This document shows, one piece after another, positions 7,314 through 15,017 of a stretch of DNA of 64,000 nt. Made by a program: the position numbers and the translations under genes. Source of the stretch: Streptomyces sp. YPW6. GTDB taxonomy: Bacteria > Actinomycetota > Actinomycetes > Streptomycetales > Streptomycetaceae. Position 1 is the stretch's first letter. Each line of letters starts with the position of its first letter. Below the pieces are notes generated by a model that was given only the letters and a program-made list of their open reading frames with translations, was not told where the DNA came from and searched no databases. The DNA lies in NCBI RefSeq assembly GCF_018866325.1, contig NZ_CP076457.1:186001-250000 (forward strand), given 5' to 3'.

Positions 7314-8986
7314 GCCGTGCCCGCCCGCGTGGATTCCGCGCTCCCGAACAGTTCACGGATCTCGTCGGCGTCGGTCTCCCGCAGCTCGTCGTCCAGGAGG
7401 ATCCACCGGGTGATGCCCACGGATTCCAGGAACGGCAGGTCGTGGCCGGCGACGAGGAGCGCGCCCTCGTAGGACTCCAGGGCGCTCGTCAGCTGGCGCA
7501 CGCCGGCCAGGTCGAGGTTGTTCGTCGGCTCGTCCAGCAGGAGCAGCTGCGGGGCCGGGGCGGCGAGCATCGTCGCCGCGAGCGCCGCCCGGAAGCGTTC
7601 GCCGCCCGAGAGCGTGCCGGCCGGCTGCTCCGCGCGGGCGCCCTTGAAGAGGAACCGGGCGAGCTGGGAGCGGATCTGGTTGTCGGTGGTGCCGGGGGCG
7701 GAGCGGGCGACGTTGTCGGCGACGCTCAGCCCGTCGTCGAGGACGTCGAGCCGCTGCGGGAGGAACCTCAGCGGCACCGCCGCCGCGGCCTCTCCGGTTC
7801 GCGGCGCCAGCTCCCCGGCGAGGGTGCGCAGCAAGGTGGTCTTACCGGCCCCGTTGCGGCCGATCAGGGCGATGCGCTCGGGTCCCCGCACATGGAGGCT
7901 GCCTTCGCGCAGCCGACCGTAGGGGAGGCTCAGGTCCCGTACGGTCAGGACGGTGCGGCCCGCGGGCACCGCGGTATGGGGCAGGCTCACCTTGATCTCG
8001 GCGTCGCGGCGGATGGCCTCGGCGGCTTCCTGCCTGCGCTCGCGGGCCTCGTCGAGGCGGTCCTCGTGCAGTCCGCGCAGCCGGTCCCCCGACTCCTGGG
8101 CGGAGCGTTTCCGCTCCCCCGCGACGATGCGCGGGGCCTTCCGCCGGCCGTCCAGCTTCTTGTCGTGGCGCTGACGGCGGGCCACCTTGATCCGGGTCTC
8201 CTCCAGCTCGCGCTGCTGACGGCGTACGTCGGCGTCGGCGGCGCGCAGCATCCGCCCGGCGGCCTCCTGCTGGGTGGCGAGGGCCTCCTGGTAGGCGGAC
8301 CAGCCGCCGCCGTACCAGCTCACCGAGCCCGAGCGGAGTTCGGCGATGCGGTCGACGCGCTCCAGCAGGTCCCGGTCGTGGCTGACGACGATCAGGATGC
8401 CGGTGCGCCAGGAGTCGACGGCGTCGTAGAGCCTGCGGCGGGCGAACAGGTCCAGGTTGTTGGTCGGTTCGTCGAGGAGGAGGACGTCCGGGCGTTCCAG
8501 GAGCAGCGCGGCCAGGCGCAGCAGGACGGTCTCCCCACCGGACAACTGCCCGACGGTGCGGTCCAGTTCGACGGCGCCGAGTCCGAGGGAGCCAAGGGTG
8601 GCCAGGGCACGTTCCTCGACGTCCCAGTCGTCGCCGACGGTTTCGAAGTGCTCCTCCCGTACGTCGCCGGACTCGATGGCGCGCAGGGCGGCCCGCCGCT
8701 CGGCGATGCCGAGGGCGGCGTCGACGCGGAGGCCGGTGTCCAGGGTGATGTTCTGGGGCAGGTGGGCGAGGTTTCCGCCGACGGCGACGGACCCCGACGC
8801 GGGACGCAGAAGTCCCGCGAACAGGCGCAGGAGGGTCGACTTCCCGGCGCCGTTGGCCCCGGCCAGACCGGTGCGGCCCGGGGGGACGGTGAGGGAGAGC
8901 CCGTCGAAGAGGTTGGTGCCGTCGGGCCACTGGAAGGTGAGGTGGGAGGCGGCGACGGAGGCGCCGGGCGCGGTGGGATGGCTCAT
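7310..8986 (-). CDS. ABC-F family ATP-binding protein (ribosome-associated type)
   Basis: 558 aa with two ABC domains and no TM segment, the mark of ABC-F proteins. Domain 1 (about 10-245) has Walker A GANGAGKST, signature LSGGE and Walker B VLLLDEPTNNLD. An Arg/Lys-rich linker (about 250-340) contains RRQQRELEETRIKVARRQRH. Domain 2 (about 345-540) has GRNGAGKTT, LSGGERF and LLLLDEPTNNLD. ABC-F proteins act on the ribosome; many actinobacterial ones protect it from macrolide, lincosamide or pleuromutilin antibiotics, others are general translation factors, and sequence alone does not decide here. The start overlaps a possible leader ORF at 8983-9042. Confidence 0.88.
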   Translation of the reverse strand: MSHPTAPGASVAASHLTFQWPDGTNLFDGLSLTVPPGRTGLAGANGAGKSTLLRLFAGLLRPASGSVAVGGNLAHLPQNITLDTGLRVDAALGIAERRAALRAIESGDVREEHFETVGDDWDVEERALATLGSLGLGAVELDRTVGQLSGGETVLLRLAALLLERPDVLLLDEPTNNLDLFARRRLYDAVDSWRTGILIVVSHDRDLLERVDRIAELRSGSVSWYGGGWSAYQEALATQQEAAGRMLRAADADVRRQQRELEETRIKVARRQRHDKKLDGRRKAPRIVAGERKRSAQESGDRLRGLHEDRLDEARERRQEAAEAIRRDAEIKVSLPHTAVPAGRTVLTVRDLSLPYGRLREGSLHVRGPERIALIGRNGAGKTTLLRTLAGELAPRTGEAAAAVPLRFLPQRLDVLDDGLSVADNVARSAPGTTDNQIRSQLARFLFKGARAEQPAGTLSGGERFRAALAATMLAAPAPQLLLLDEPTNNLDLAGVRQLTSALESYEGALLVAGHDLPFLESVGITRWILLDDELRETDADEIRELFGSAESTRAGTA

Positions 8987-9042
8987 GCCAGTTCTCGCAG
9001 TCGGAAGCGGAGGAACAAGGGGGCTTCGTATGCGAACAGCAC
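8983..9042 (-). CDS. Possible 19-aa leader peptide of the ABC-F gene
   Basis: GTG at 9040-9042 opens a 19-codon frame (VLFAYEAPLFLRFRLRELA) whose TGA overlaps the ABC-F ATG in ATGA fashion. No strong ribosome site is visible upstream of the GTG. A second mini-frame ATG CGA CCT CGG TGC TGA (9107-9124) lies further upstream. Antibiotic-responsive ABC-F genes in actinobacteria are known to use ribosome-mediated attenuation with short upstream ORFs, which makes this worth noting, but the coding evidence itself is weak. Confidence 0.35.
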   Translation of the reverse strand: MLFAYEAPLFLRFRLRELA

Positions 9043-9296
9043 GCGGCGACCCGGCCGGGGGCCGGAGAGGGGTGGGGAGAACAGTCCTGCGAAGGTGAGG
9101 GACGGCTCAGCACCGAGGTCGCATCCACGCGGACGTCACGGGCGGCAGAAGTGCCGACAACGTCGTGACCGTGTACGGGTGATGACCGTACCGCGCGATG
9201 ATCGCGGACCTCAGATGCGCAACGTCCACCTCTATCGGAGACAACAGGACCCGGCCAGCGTAACGGAGGATCTTGTGGAGCGTCGAGGGGTTTTGT
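8987..9296. other. Intergenic leader region, 310 bp
   Basis: Separates the ABC-F gene from the end of the reverse-strand mannosyltransferase gene. Apart from the leader-type mini ORFs noted at 8983-9042 and 9107-9124 no gene is seen. The ABC-F promoter should be here. Confidence 0.4.
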
Positions 9297-10808
9297 CTAC
9301 GGCGCGTTCTGAGGCGCCGGGGAGGAAGCCGGGGAATCGGCGGACGCGGGGGTGTCCGGGCTCTGCGTCGCGTCCTCGGGGCTGCGCCGGCGGGGCAGCC
9401 GGACGCCGGGCGGGACGACGGGGGTCCGGCGGATCGCGAGGGCTCCGAGGACGACGGTGAGACCGGCGAGGGCGAACCCGTAGGGCGGGGTGGCCCCCAT
9501 GGGGTGCGTCTCGTACACCAGGGCCGCCGAGAGCACGATCAGGACGGCGGAGAGGCGACCGTACGGTGCGGTCGCGGCGACGACGGCCATGCCCCAGAGG
9601 AGGTACCAGGGCTGGACCATGGGTGAGAGGGCGACCAGCGCGAGCAGCGAGAGGCCGAGCGCGTGACCGGGGGTCACGGTGCCGCGCATCGCGCGGCGGC
9701 CCAGGACGAGGATCAGGCCGAGCGCGATCACCAGGCCCAGCGTCTGGACGGCGGACTTGACCGGCTCCGCGTCGACGTCCAGCAGCAGGTGTGCCAGCTC
9801 CCCCAGGCCGAGGCCGAGGTCGCTGGTGACGGAGAGCGCGGTGTGGATGTTCGCGGCGACGCCCTGCGTGGTGAGCCAGCCGAAGCCCGTACCGCTGATC
9901 AACGTAGCCCCTCCGGCGACTGCGCAGGCGATCAGGCCGGGGGCGAGGAGCCCCTTGGCCCAGCGGCGCCACTGGGGGCCCGTGGCGGCGGCGTGTACGA
10001 GGACCCCGATGAAGAGCAGCGACACGGCCGCCGGTGACTTCACCATCATGGCGAGTCCGACCAGTGCGCTGCCGGCGATCCACCGTCCGCGCAGGGCGAG
10101 GACGAACCCGGCGAGCATCAGGCCGATCATCACCCCGTCGTTGTGCACGCCGCCCACCACATGGATCAGCAGCAGCGGGTTGAGGGCCCCGAGCCACAGG
10201 GCGCGGCTCTCGCCGCGGCCGTGTTCGCGCGCCAGGCGGCGCAGGGACCAGACGATCAGGGCGAGCGAAGCGAGTGCGACGAGCCGCATCGCCAGGACGG
10301 CGGGGACGATCGTGCCGCCGGTGGTCCAGGCGACGGCGGCGGAGATCAGCAGGAAGAGCGGACCGTAGGGGGCGGGGGTGTCAAGCCAGTGGTTGCCGAC
10401 ACTCGCGGCCGCGTCGCCGCCGATTCCGCCGGGATCCAGGGCGGAGGGACCGGCGGAGTAGACGTCGTTCCCTTCGACGACCATCGCGCCCTGGGCGATG
10501 TAGCTGTAGACGTCGGCGCTGTAGAGCGGGGGCGCGAGCAGGAAGGGAGCCGTCCACCAGGCGAGGGTGACCAGGGTGTCCCGGACGGTGGAGGCGGTCT
10601 TGCCGTACTGCCACCAGGCCACGACGAGAACGGTCAGTCCGACGTAGGCGACGGCGGCGGCCACGGCCTTCGTGGCGGAGCCGTGGTCGGTCCACACGCC
10701 CCAGGGGTCATGAACCGGGAGCTTTCCGGCGAACCAGCCGCCGCCGACGATCGCCAGGCATCCCACCGCACCCAGCCGCCGGTAACCGGCCGCGCTCAAA
10801 GCCCACAT
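9297..10808 (-). CDS. Polyprenol-phosphomannose alpha-1,6-mannosyltransferase MptB-like (GT-C)
   Basis: 503 aa from ATG 10806-10808; the frame stays open upstream to 11048 but that extension is low-complexity Pro/Arg/Gly. About 11-13 TM segments are visible, starting with GAVGCLAIVGGGWFAGKL. The motif NPLLLIHVVGGVHNDGVMIG is characteristic of the MptA/MptB GT-C group, which transfers mannose from polyprenyl-phosphate on the outer face of the membrane; in mycobacteria it makes lipoglycan mannan cores. It ends in a Pro/Ser-rich tail. The substrate in Streptomyces is inference. Ribosome site is weak (AGGTTGG). Confidence 0.8.
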   Translation of the reverse strand: MWALSAAGYRRLGAVGCLAIVGGGWFAGKLPVHDPWGVWTDHGSATKAVAAAVAYVGLTVLVVAWWQYGKTASTVRDTLVTLAWWTAPFLLAPPLYSADVYSYIAQGAMVVEGNDVYSAGPSALDPGGIGGDAAASVGNHWLDTPAPYGPLFLLISAAVAWTTGGTIVPAVLAMRLVALASLALIVWSLRRLAREHGRGESRALWLGALNPLLLIHVVGGVHNDGVMIGLMLAGFVLALRGRWIAGSALVGLAMMVKSPAAVSLLFIGVLVHAAATGPQWRRWAKGLLAPGLIACAVAGGATLISGTGFGWLTTQGVAANIHTALSVTSDLGLGLGELAHLLLDVDAEPVKSAVQTLGLVIALGLILVLGRRAMRGTVTPGHALGLSLLALVALSPMVQPWYLLWGMAVVAATAPYGRLSAVLIVLSAALVYETHPMGATPPYGFALAGLTVVLGALAIRRTPVVPPGVRLPRRRSPEDATQSPDTPASADSPASSPAPQNAP

Positions 10809-11102
10809 GACCGGCCAACCTATCGGACCGCCCGGACCGGCCTCGAGGCCTCCCCCGGTCTGCCGGGGCCCGGAGAGGTCCTTACGTCTGTGGGCGCCCC
10901 GACACCGCGCCGGTCCGCGCCCCGTGGTGCCTTCCGGACCGCGTGCGGGAGGCGGCACCCGCGTACCCGTCGGCGCGAGCCCGGGGCGTGCCGGCTGCCG
11001 CCCGGCCCCGTGGGCATGGCTCAGCGGCGGGGGTGGCCGTCTCCCCAACCGTGGCTCGCGGGTCCGCTTCCCGCCGCCCCGGCCATCACCACCCGGTTCT
11101 CG
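10809..11102. other. Intergenic, 294 bp, no gene supported
   Basis: Upstream region of the MptB-like gene and downstream of the 89-aa reverse-strand gene. Frames through it are Pro/Arg-rich shadows. I see no hairpin or promoter motif strong enough to call. Confidence 0.4.
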
Positions 11103-11372
11103 TCACCGCACGTCACCACGCCAGTCCCACTGGTGGCTGTCCGGCGACCGCGGTCCGTACTCCGCACGCCCGCCGGGCCCGTAGGCGCCGATCTCGGTCA
11201 CCAGTCCGACCCCGTCGCGCAGGTCCGCCTCGTCCCAGCCGGTGACGTCGAGCAGCAGCCCGTCGAGCGGGCCGCCGACCAGCTCGCGGTAGTCGTGCCC
11301 CGGCCCCGGTCCCGGGCGGGGGTCGTCGTGGTCGGTGCCGTACACCCGTCGCTGCCTCATCAGCTCGTCCAT
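11103..11372 (-). CDS. Hypothetical protein, 89 aa
   Basis: ATG at 11370-11372. The product starts MDELMRQRRVYGTDHDDPRP and includes LVGGPLDGLLLDVTGWDEAD and IGAYGPGGRAEYGPR; the GGP(L/M)DG and AxYxP blocks recall small Streptomyces hypothetical proteins with a repeated 'GGPxDG...Y' beta pattern. Soluble and acidic. Divergent from the DinB gene with about 145 bp between. Function unknown. Confidence 0.6.
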   Translation of the reverse strand: MDELMRQRRVYGTDHDDPRPGPGPGHDYRELVGGPLDGLLLDVTGWDEADLRDGVGLVTEIGAYGPGGRAEYGPRSPDSHQWDWRGDVR

Positions 11373-11516
11373 GCGGGCAGCATCCCACCGGGCACTGACA
11401 ACGGCTCGGTACGAGCGTCCATTGGGCCATCGTCCGTCCACCGGCCGCCCGCCGGTCCCGTGGGCGGCCGGGGAAATCGGCGCGCGCCCGCCACTCGGCT
11501 GTGGCACGCTCCCCCG

Positions 11517-12137
11517 GTGACCATCCCACCGCGCCTGAGCCCCCTGCTGGAGCAGTTCGACTTCGCCTGCGAGCGACTCCTCGCCCGCCTGGCCGGTCCC
11601 GTCATGGACAGCGGCAACGGCGTCGACATCGGCGTCACCCCGCTCGGCGACGAGGAGTACCTCTGGGAGCCCGTGCCCGACTGCTGGTCCGTGCGCCGTC
11701 GCCGTGACGGGCCCGGGGCGCGGGCGACCGCTCTGGCCGGGGCCGGTGAGTGGGGACGGGACACCGCGGACTTCCCGCATCCGTTTCCCCCGCCGTTCAC
11801 CACCATCGCGTGGCGCCTGAGCCACCTCTGCGAGATGCTCGCCCTCCGCGCCGACCACACCCGTGGCGGCAGGACGCTCACCCGCGAGGACCACCGCACT
11901 CCGGGGGACGCCGCCGGGGCGGTGGCCGCCTTCGAGACCGCGTCCGCCGCCTGGCGTGAGGCGCTGCTCACCGCGGACGACACGGCCCTGGACACCGTCG
12001 GCCACAGCACGTATCCGAACGGCAGCGACGCCGAGGATCTCTTCGTCGACGTGGTCTGGTGGGTCAACCAGGAGGTGCTGCACCACGGTGCGGAGATCGC
12101 CCTGCTCCGCGATCTGCACCGCGCGCGTCCGTCCTGA
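11517..12137 (+). CDS. DinB family (DinB/YfiT four-helix) protein
   Basis: 206 aa from GTG 11517. The helical bundle is recognisable: LSPLLEQFDFACERLLARLA, then TTIAWRLSHLCEMLALRADH with a candidate metal-ligand histidine, and a C-terminal VWWVNQEVLHHGAEIALLRD that supplies the second and third histidines typical of DinB/mycothiol-dependent enzymes. Members are metal-binding proteins; several in actinobacteria are mycothiol S-transferases, so a thiol-transfer role is possible but not shown. Monocistronic. Confidence 0.8.
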   Translation: MTIPPRLSPLLEQFDFACERLLARLAGPVMDSGNGVDIGVTPLGDEEYLWEPVPDCWSVRRRRDGPGARATALAGAGEWGRDTADFPHPFPPPFTTIAWRLSHLCEMLALRADHTRGGRTLTREDHRTPGDAAGAVAAFETASAAWREALLTADDTALDTVGHSTYPNGSDAEDLFVDVVWWVNQEVLHHGAEIALLRDLHRARPS

Positions 12138-12249
12138 ACGGCGCGCCGCCCCGACCGCCGGTACGCGGTCGGAGGCGGCGGTCGCCGCAGTCGCCGCCCG
12201 AGGGGGCCCGCCATATGATGCAGGGACTTAACGCACCGCGGAGCGGCAC

Positions 12250-13083
12250 ATGAACCGGCGTCGGACTCCCCGCTCAGGCAGCGCCGAGGATCTGCTCAAC
12301 ACCTTGCAGGACCTCACCGCGCGCGCCCGGCGCGAGGTGGAGTTCCACCAGGCCAGGGTGGAACTCGCCCAGGCCCTCCAGCGCGACATGCTGCCGGCCG
12401 CCCTTCCCGCGCTTCCCGGTCTGCAGTCCGCCGCCCGCTACGCACCGGCCCGCCACGGCCTGGACATCGGCGGCGACTGGTACGACGGCTTCCCGCTCGC
12501 GGACGGGGCGCTCGGCTTCGCCATCGGCGACGTACAGGGTCATGACGTCGAGGCGGCCGCCTTCATGGGCCAGGTCCGGATCGCGATGCGGGCCATCGCG
12601 GGCACGGCGTCCGACCCCGGCGAGATTCTCGGCCGGACGAACGATCTGCTGGTCTCCGTGGACACGGGGCTCTTCGCGACCTGTACGTTCCTACGGCTGG
12701 ACCCGGCGACCTGGGAGCTGCACAGCGCCCGAGCCGGGCACGTGGCGTCCGTCTGGGCCACCACGGGGGGCCGGTCCGGCGTCACGGAGGACCCGGGCGG
12801 TCTGCCGCTGGGCATCGAACCCGGCGAGCGGTATCCGGTCACCCGGCACACCCTCGACTGCGACGGGGCAATCGTGCTGCTCACCGACGGGGTCGTCGAG
12901 GGACCCTCCCTGCTCATCGAGGAGGGTCTGGAGCGGGTCCGGCAGCTGGTGGCCGCGCACGCCGGGGCGAGAGCGGCGCAGCTGGCCGACGAGGTCCTGG
13001 GCGCGACCGAGATGACGGGCCACGAGGACGACGCCGCCGTCCTGGTCCTGCGGCACGCCGCCGCCCGACGCGGAGCCCGGTGA
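12250..13083 (+). CDS. PP2C/SpoIIE-type serine phosphatase
   Basis: 277 aa, ATG 12250. A short coiled N-terminal helix (about 10-45) with LQRDMLPAALP leads into the SpoIIE/RsbU-like PP2C domain: GGDWYDGFPL (metal aspartate), GDVQGHDVEAAAFMGQVR, ARAGH, GGLPLGI, LLTDGVVEG and HEDDAAVLVL. All catalytic Asp positions are present. Such enzymes dephosphorylate anti-anti-sigma proteins in partner-switching pathways. No sensor domain is fused; the MASE1 protein 54 bp downstream may supply the sensory input, which is inference. Confidence 0.88.
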   Translation: MNRRRTPRSGSAEDLLNTLQDLTARARREVEFHQARVELAQALQRDMLPAALPALPGLQSAARYAPARHGLDIGGDWYDGFPLADGALGFAIGDVQGHDVEAAAFMGQVRIAMRAIAGTASDPGEILGRTNDLLVSVDTGLFATCTFLRLDPATWELHSARAGHVASVWATTGGRSGVTEDPGGLPLGIEPGERYPVTRHTLDCDGAIVLLTDGVVEGPSLLIEEGLERVRQLVAAHAGARAAQLADEVLGATEMTGHEDDAAVLVLRHAAARRGAR

Positions 13084-13137
13084 CACCGGGCCGTACCGCG
13101 CGTGTCACCGGCTCGCCGCCACCGCGCTCGGTGTCTG

Positions 13138-14172
13138 ATGAGAGGTGTGATCCGCAGCGAGGAAGCCAGACGTCGGGCCGTTTACGTGGCGCAGGTCCTC
13201 GGCGTGGCCGGCGCCTACTACCTGGCGGGGCGCCTCGGGCTGATGCGCCAGGTCGTGATCGACGGTGCGGTCGTCACTCCCCTGTGGCCGCCCACCGGCA
13301 TCGCCCTGGCCGCGCTGCTGTGCCTGGGCGCCCGCGTCTGGCCGGGCATCGCGCTGGGGACGCTGGTGACGGTCTCCGAGATCGGCGACGCGTTCACGGT
13401 GAGCCGTCTGGCCATCATGCTCGGCAACACGGTGGCCCCCCTGACCGCGTACGCCCTGCTACGGAGGGTGGGCTTCCGCACCGAGCTGGCGCGGCTGCGG
13501 GACGGGGTCTGCCTGGTCTTCCTCGGCGCGTTCGCGGGGATGCTGATCAGCGCCACCGTCGGGAGTTTCACGCTGCTGCTCGACGACAAGGTGCCGCCGG
13601 GACGGTTCTGGCTGGTCTGGTCGTCCTGGTGGGCGGGGGACGCGATGGGCGTCCTCGTGGTCACCCCCGTCCTTCTGGTCCTGCGCAGGGCACGGTGGCC
13701 CCGCCGGGGCGACCGCTGGCTGGAGGCGTCGGTTCTCGCGGTGGTCGTGATCGTGGTGGCGTCGATCGCCACACGCAGCTCGATGTCGATGATCTACGTG
13801 GTGTTCCCGGTGATCATCTGGTCGGCCCTGCGCTTCCAGCTGCCCGGCAGCGCGCCGTGCGCGCTGGTCGTCTCGGTGCTCGCCATTCTCGCCGGTACGG
13901 ACGGACTCGGGCCGTTCGCCGGACACAGCCTGATGCAGATCATGGCCAATCTGTCGCTGCTGAACGGCTGCGTCGCGCTCACCGCGCTGCTGCTCGGGGC
14001 CATCGTCGCGGAGCACAGGAACATCCGCCGGGAGACGGAGTACGCCGTCGAGGAGCTGGAGGCTCTGGTGGAGCAGCTCGCACCGCTGTCGGGGCCGGAG
14101 CCGGGACGCTACGAGGACAGGCCGCGACGGCACGGACCCCTCGACGGCGGCCCACACCCGGACGACCGCTGA
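13138..14172 (+). CDS. Stand-alone MASE1 integral membrane sensor domain protein
   Basis: 344 aa with about eight TM helices. The MASE1 hallmarks are clear: PLWPPTGIALAALLCLGARV, WPGIALGTLV, then TVAPLTAYALLRRVGFR and FWLVWSSWWAGDAMGVLVVT. After the membrane part only a short coiled and acidic tail remains (EHRNIRRETEYAVEELEALV), with no kinase, GGDEF or phosphatase output. It follows the PP2C gene closely on the same strand, suggesting a split sensor/output pair. I chose ATG 13138; GTG 13147 directly after AGAGG is an alternative start. Confidence 0.8.
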   Translation: MRGVIRSEEARRRAVYVAQVLGVAGAYYLAGRLGLMRQVVIDGAVVTPLWPPTGIALAALLCLGARVWPGIALGTLVTVSEIGDAFTVSRLAIMLGNTVAPLTAYALLRRVGFRTELARLRDGVCLVFLGAFAGMLISATVGSFTLLLDDKVPPGRFWLVWSSWWAGDAMGVLVVTPVLLVLRRARWPRRGDRWLEASVLAVVVIVVASIATRSSMSMIYVVFPVIIWSALRFQLPGSAPCALVVSVLAILAGTDGLGPFAGHSLMQIMANLSLLNGCVALTALLLGAIVAEHRNIRRETEYAVEELEALVEQLAPLSGPEPGRYEDRPRRHGPLDGGPHPDDR

Positions 14173-14547
14173 GGCGGACCCTCGACCCGTGACGCGCACG
14201 GCCGGTCCCTGACGGCGTCGGACTCCCTGTCACCCGCACGGGCGCACGGCCCGCCCGCAGAGGTCCGGGGCCGGGTCAGTACGGCAGGGGGCGGCCGGAC
14301 GGGGTGCGCAGGTCCAGCGGCGGCGGCCCCGATGGGGGCGGGGGACGACGGACGACGACGCGGATGCGGCCCAACGCCACCACCTCCTCCTGGTCACCCG
14401 GTATCTGCCCAGTCGGCGCGGCTTCACACGTCCCGCGCCCGCCGGGTACGGCGGCCCGGGTCCTCGCCGTGTTCCGGCGCGGATGCGGGCCGGGCCCGGT
14501 GCGGTGACCCTGGACCCGTGGGGGCGCACAGTCGACGAGGAGGACGT
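14173..14547. other. Intergenic, 375 bp; one doubtful small reverse ORF
   Basis: Between the MASE1 gene and the MT0933-like gene. Long reverse-strand frames here mirror the downstream gene and are not supported. One small reverse frame (14276-14383) starts at tandem GTG codons immediately behind AGGAGGAG and encodes about 34 residues with RIRVVVRRPPPP and ends LRTPSGRPLPY. It could be a real microprotein but evidence is thin. Confidence 0.3.
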
Positions 14548-14742
14548 ATGTCCGCGATGGACAAGATCAAGAAGATGTTCAAGGGCCACGAGGACCAGGC
14601 CGGCAAGGGCGTCGACAGGGCAGGTGACATGGTCGACGACCGTACGCAGGGCAAGTACAAGGACCACGTCGACACCGCCCAGGACAAGCTCAAGCAGCAG
14701 CTGGGCACCGACCGCGACCAGGACGGGCCGCCCCGCGCCTGA
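14548..14742 (+). CDS. MT0933/Rv0909-type antitoxin-like (CsbD-like) small protein
   Basis: 64 aa, ATG 14548 behind GAGGAGG. The sequence is a charged amphipathic helix: MSAMDKIKKMFKGHEDQAGK, then GVDRAGDMVDDRTQGKYKDH and a C-terminal helix with LGTDRDQ. The 'D..GDMVDDRTxGKYxDH' pattern is what I know from the MT0933 antitoxin family (Rv0909) and also resembles CsbD stress proteins. No toxin gene is adjacent, so a stress-protein reading is equally likely. Two strong hairpins follow. Confidence 0.75.
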   Translation: MSAMDKIKKMFKGHEDQAGKGVDRAGDMVDDRTQGKYKDHVDTAQDKLKQQLGTDRDQDGPPRA

Positions 14743-14753
14743 GCCGGTCCGTC

Positions 14754-14782
14754 GGCGGCCGGGCGGCGGAAGCCCGGCCGCC
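14754..14782 (+). terminator. Hairpin terminator after the MT0933-like gene
   Basis: Perfect 11-bp stem (GGCGGCCGGGC and complement) with a 7-nt loop GGCGGAA, 12 nt past the stop at 14742. Confidence 0.7.
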
Positions 14783-14790
14783 CGGTTGTC

Positions 14791-14842
14791 CGCGCACCGG
14801 TCCGTGCGGCACATCACTCGACGTGCCACGGACCGGTGCGCG
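14791..14842. repeat. Inverted repeat, 16-bp perfect arms
   Basis: Arms CGCGCACCGGTCCGTG and its exact reverse complement enclose a 20-nt centre. It lies directly after the first hairpin and may be a second terminator, or a structured element upstream of the sigma-factor gene. Confidence 0.65.
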
Positions 14843-14871
14843 CAGCGTGCCGGGGCCGCTGCGCAGGATGA

Positions 14872-14901
14872 CGCCTCCCGGCCCCGCGGGGCCGGGAGGC
14901 G
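14872..14901. repeat. 30-bp perfect palindrome upstream of the ECF-CAP gene
   Basis: Perfect loop-free palindrome with arm CGCCTCCCGGCCCCG. It lies about 116 bp before the start codon of the ECF-CAP gene and is the third strong inverted repeat within 150 bp. It could be a terminator or an operator. Confidence 0.6.
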
Positions 14902-15017
14902 AAGTTCACGGCGGAGGATTCCGGGTTGCCCGCCGGATTCTTGTTATCGTCCCGCCCTCACCCCATCTCCCGAGTGTGGGAAGTGACAGCACCGGACCCC
15001 GGAAAAGTGAGCACAGC

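Noticed and set aside
14548..14742. Toxin-antitoxin module
   Set aside because: The protein is MT0933-antitoxin-like, but neither neighbour is a plausible toxin, so only the single small protein is called.
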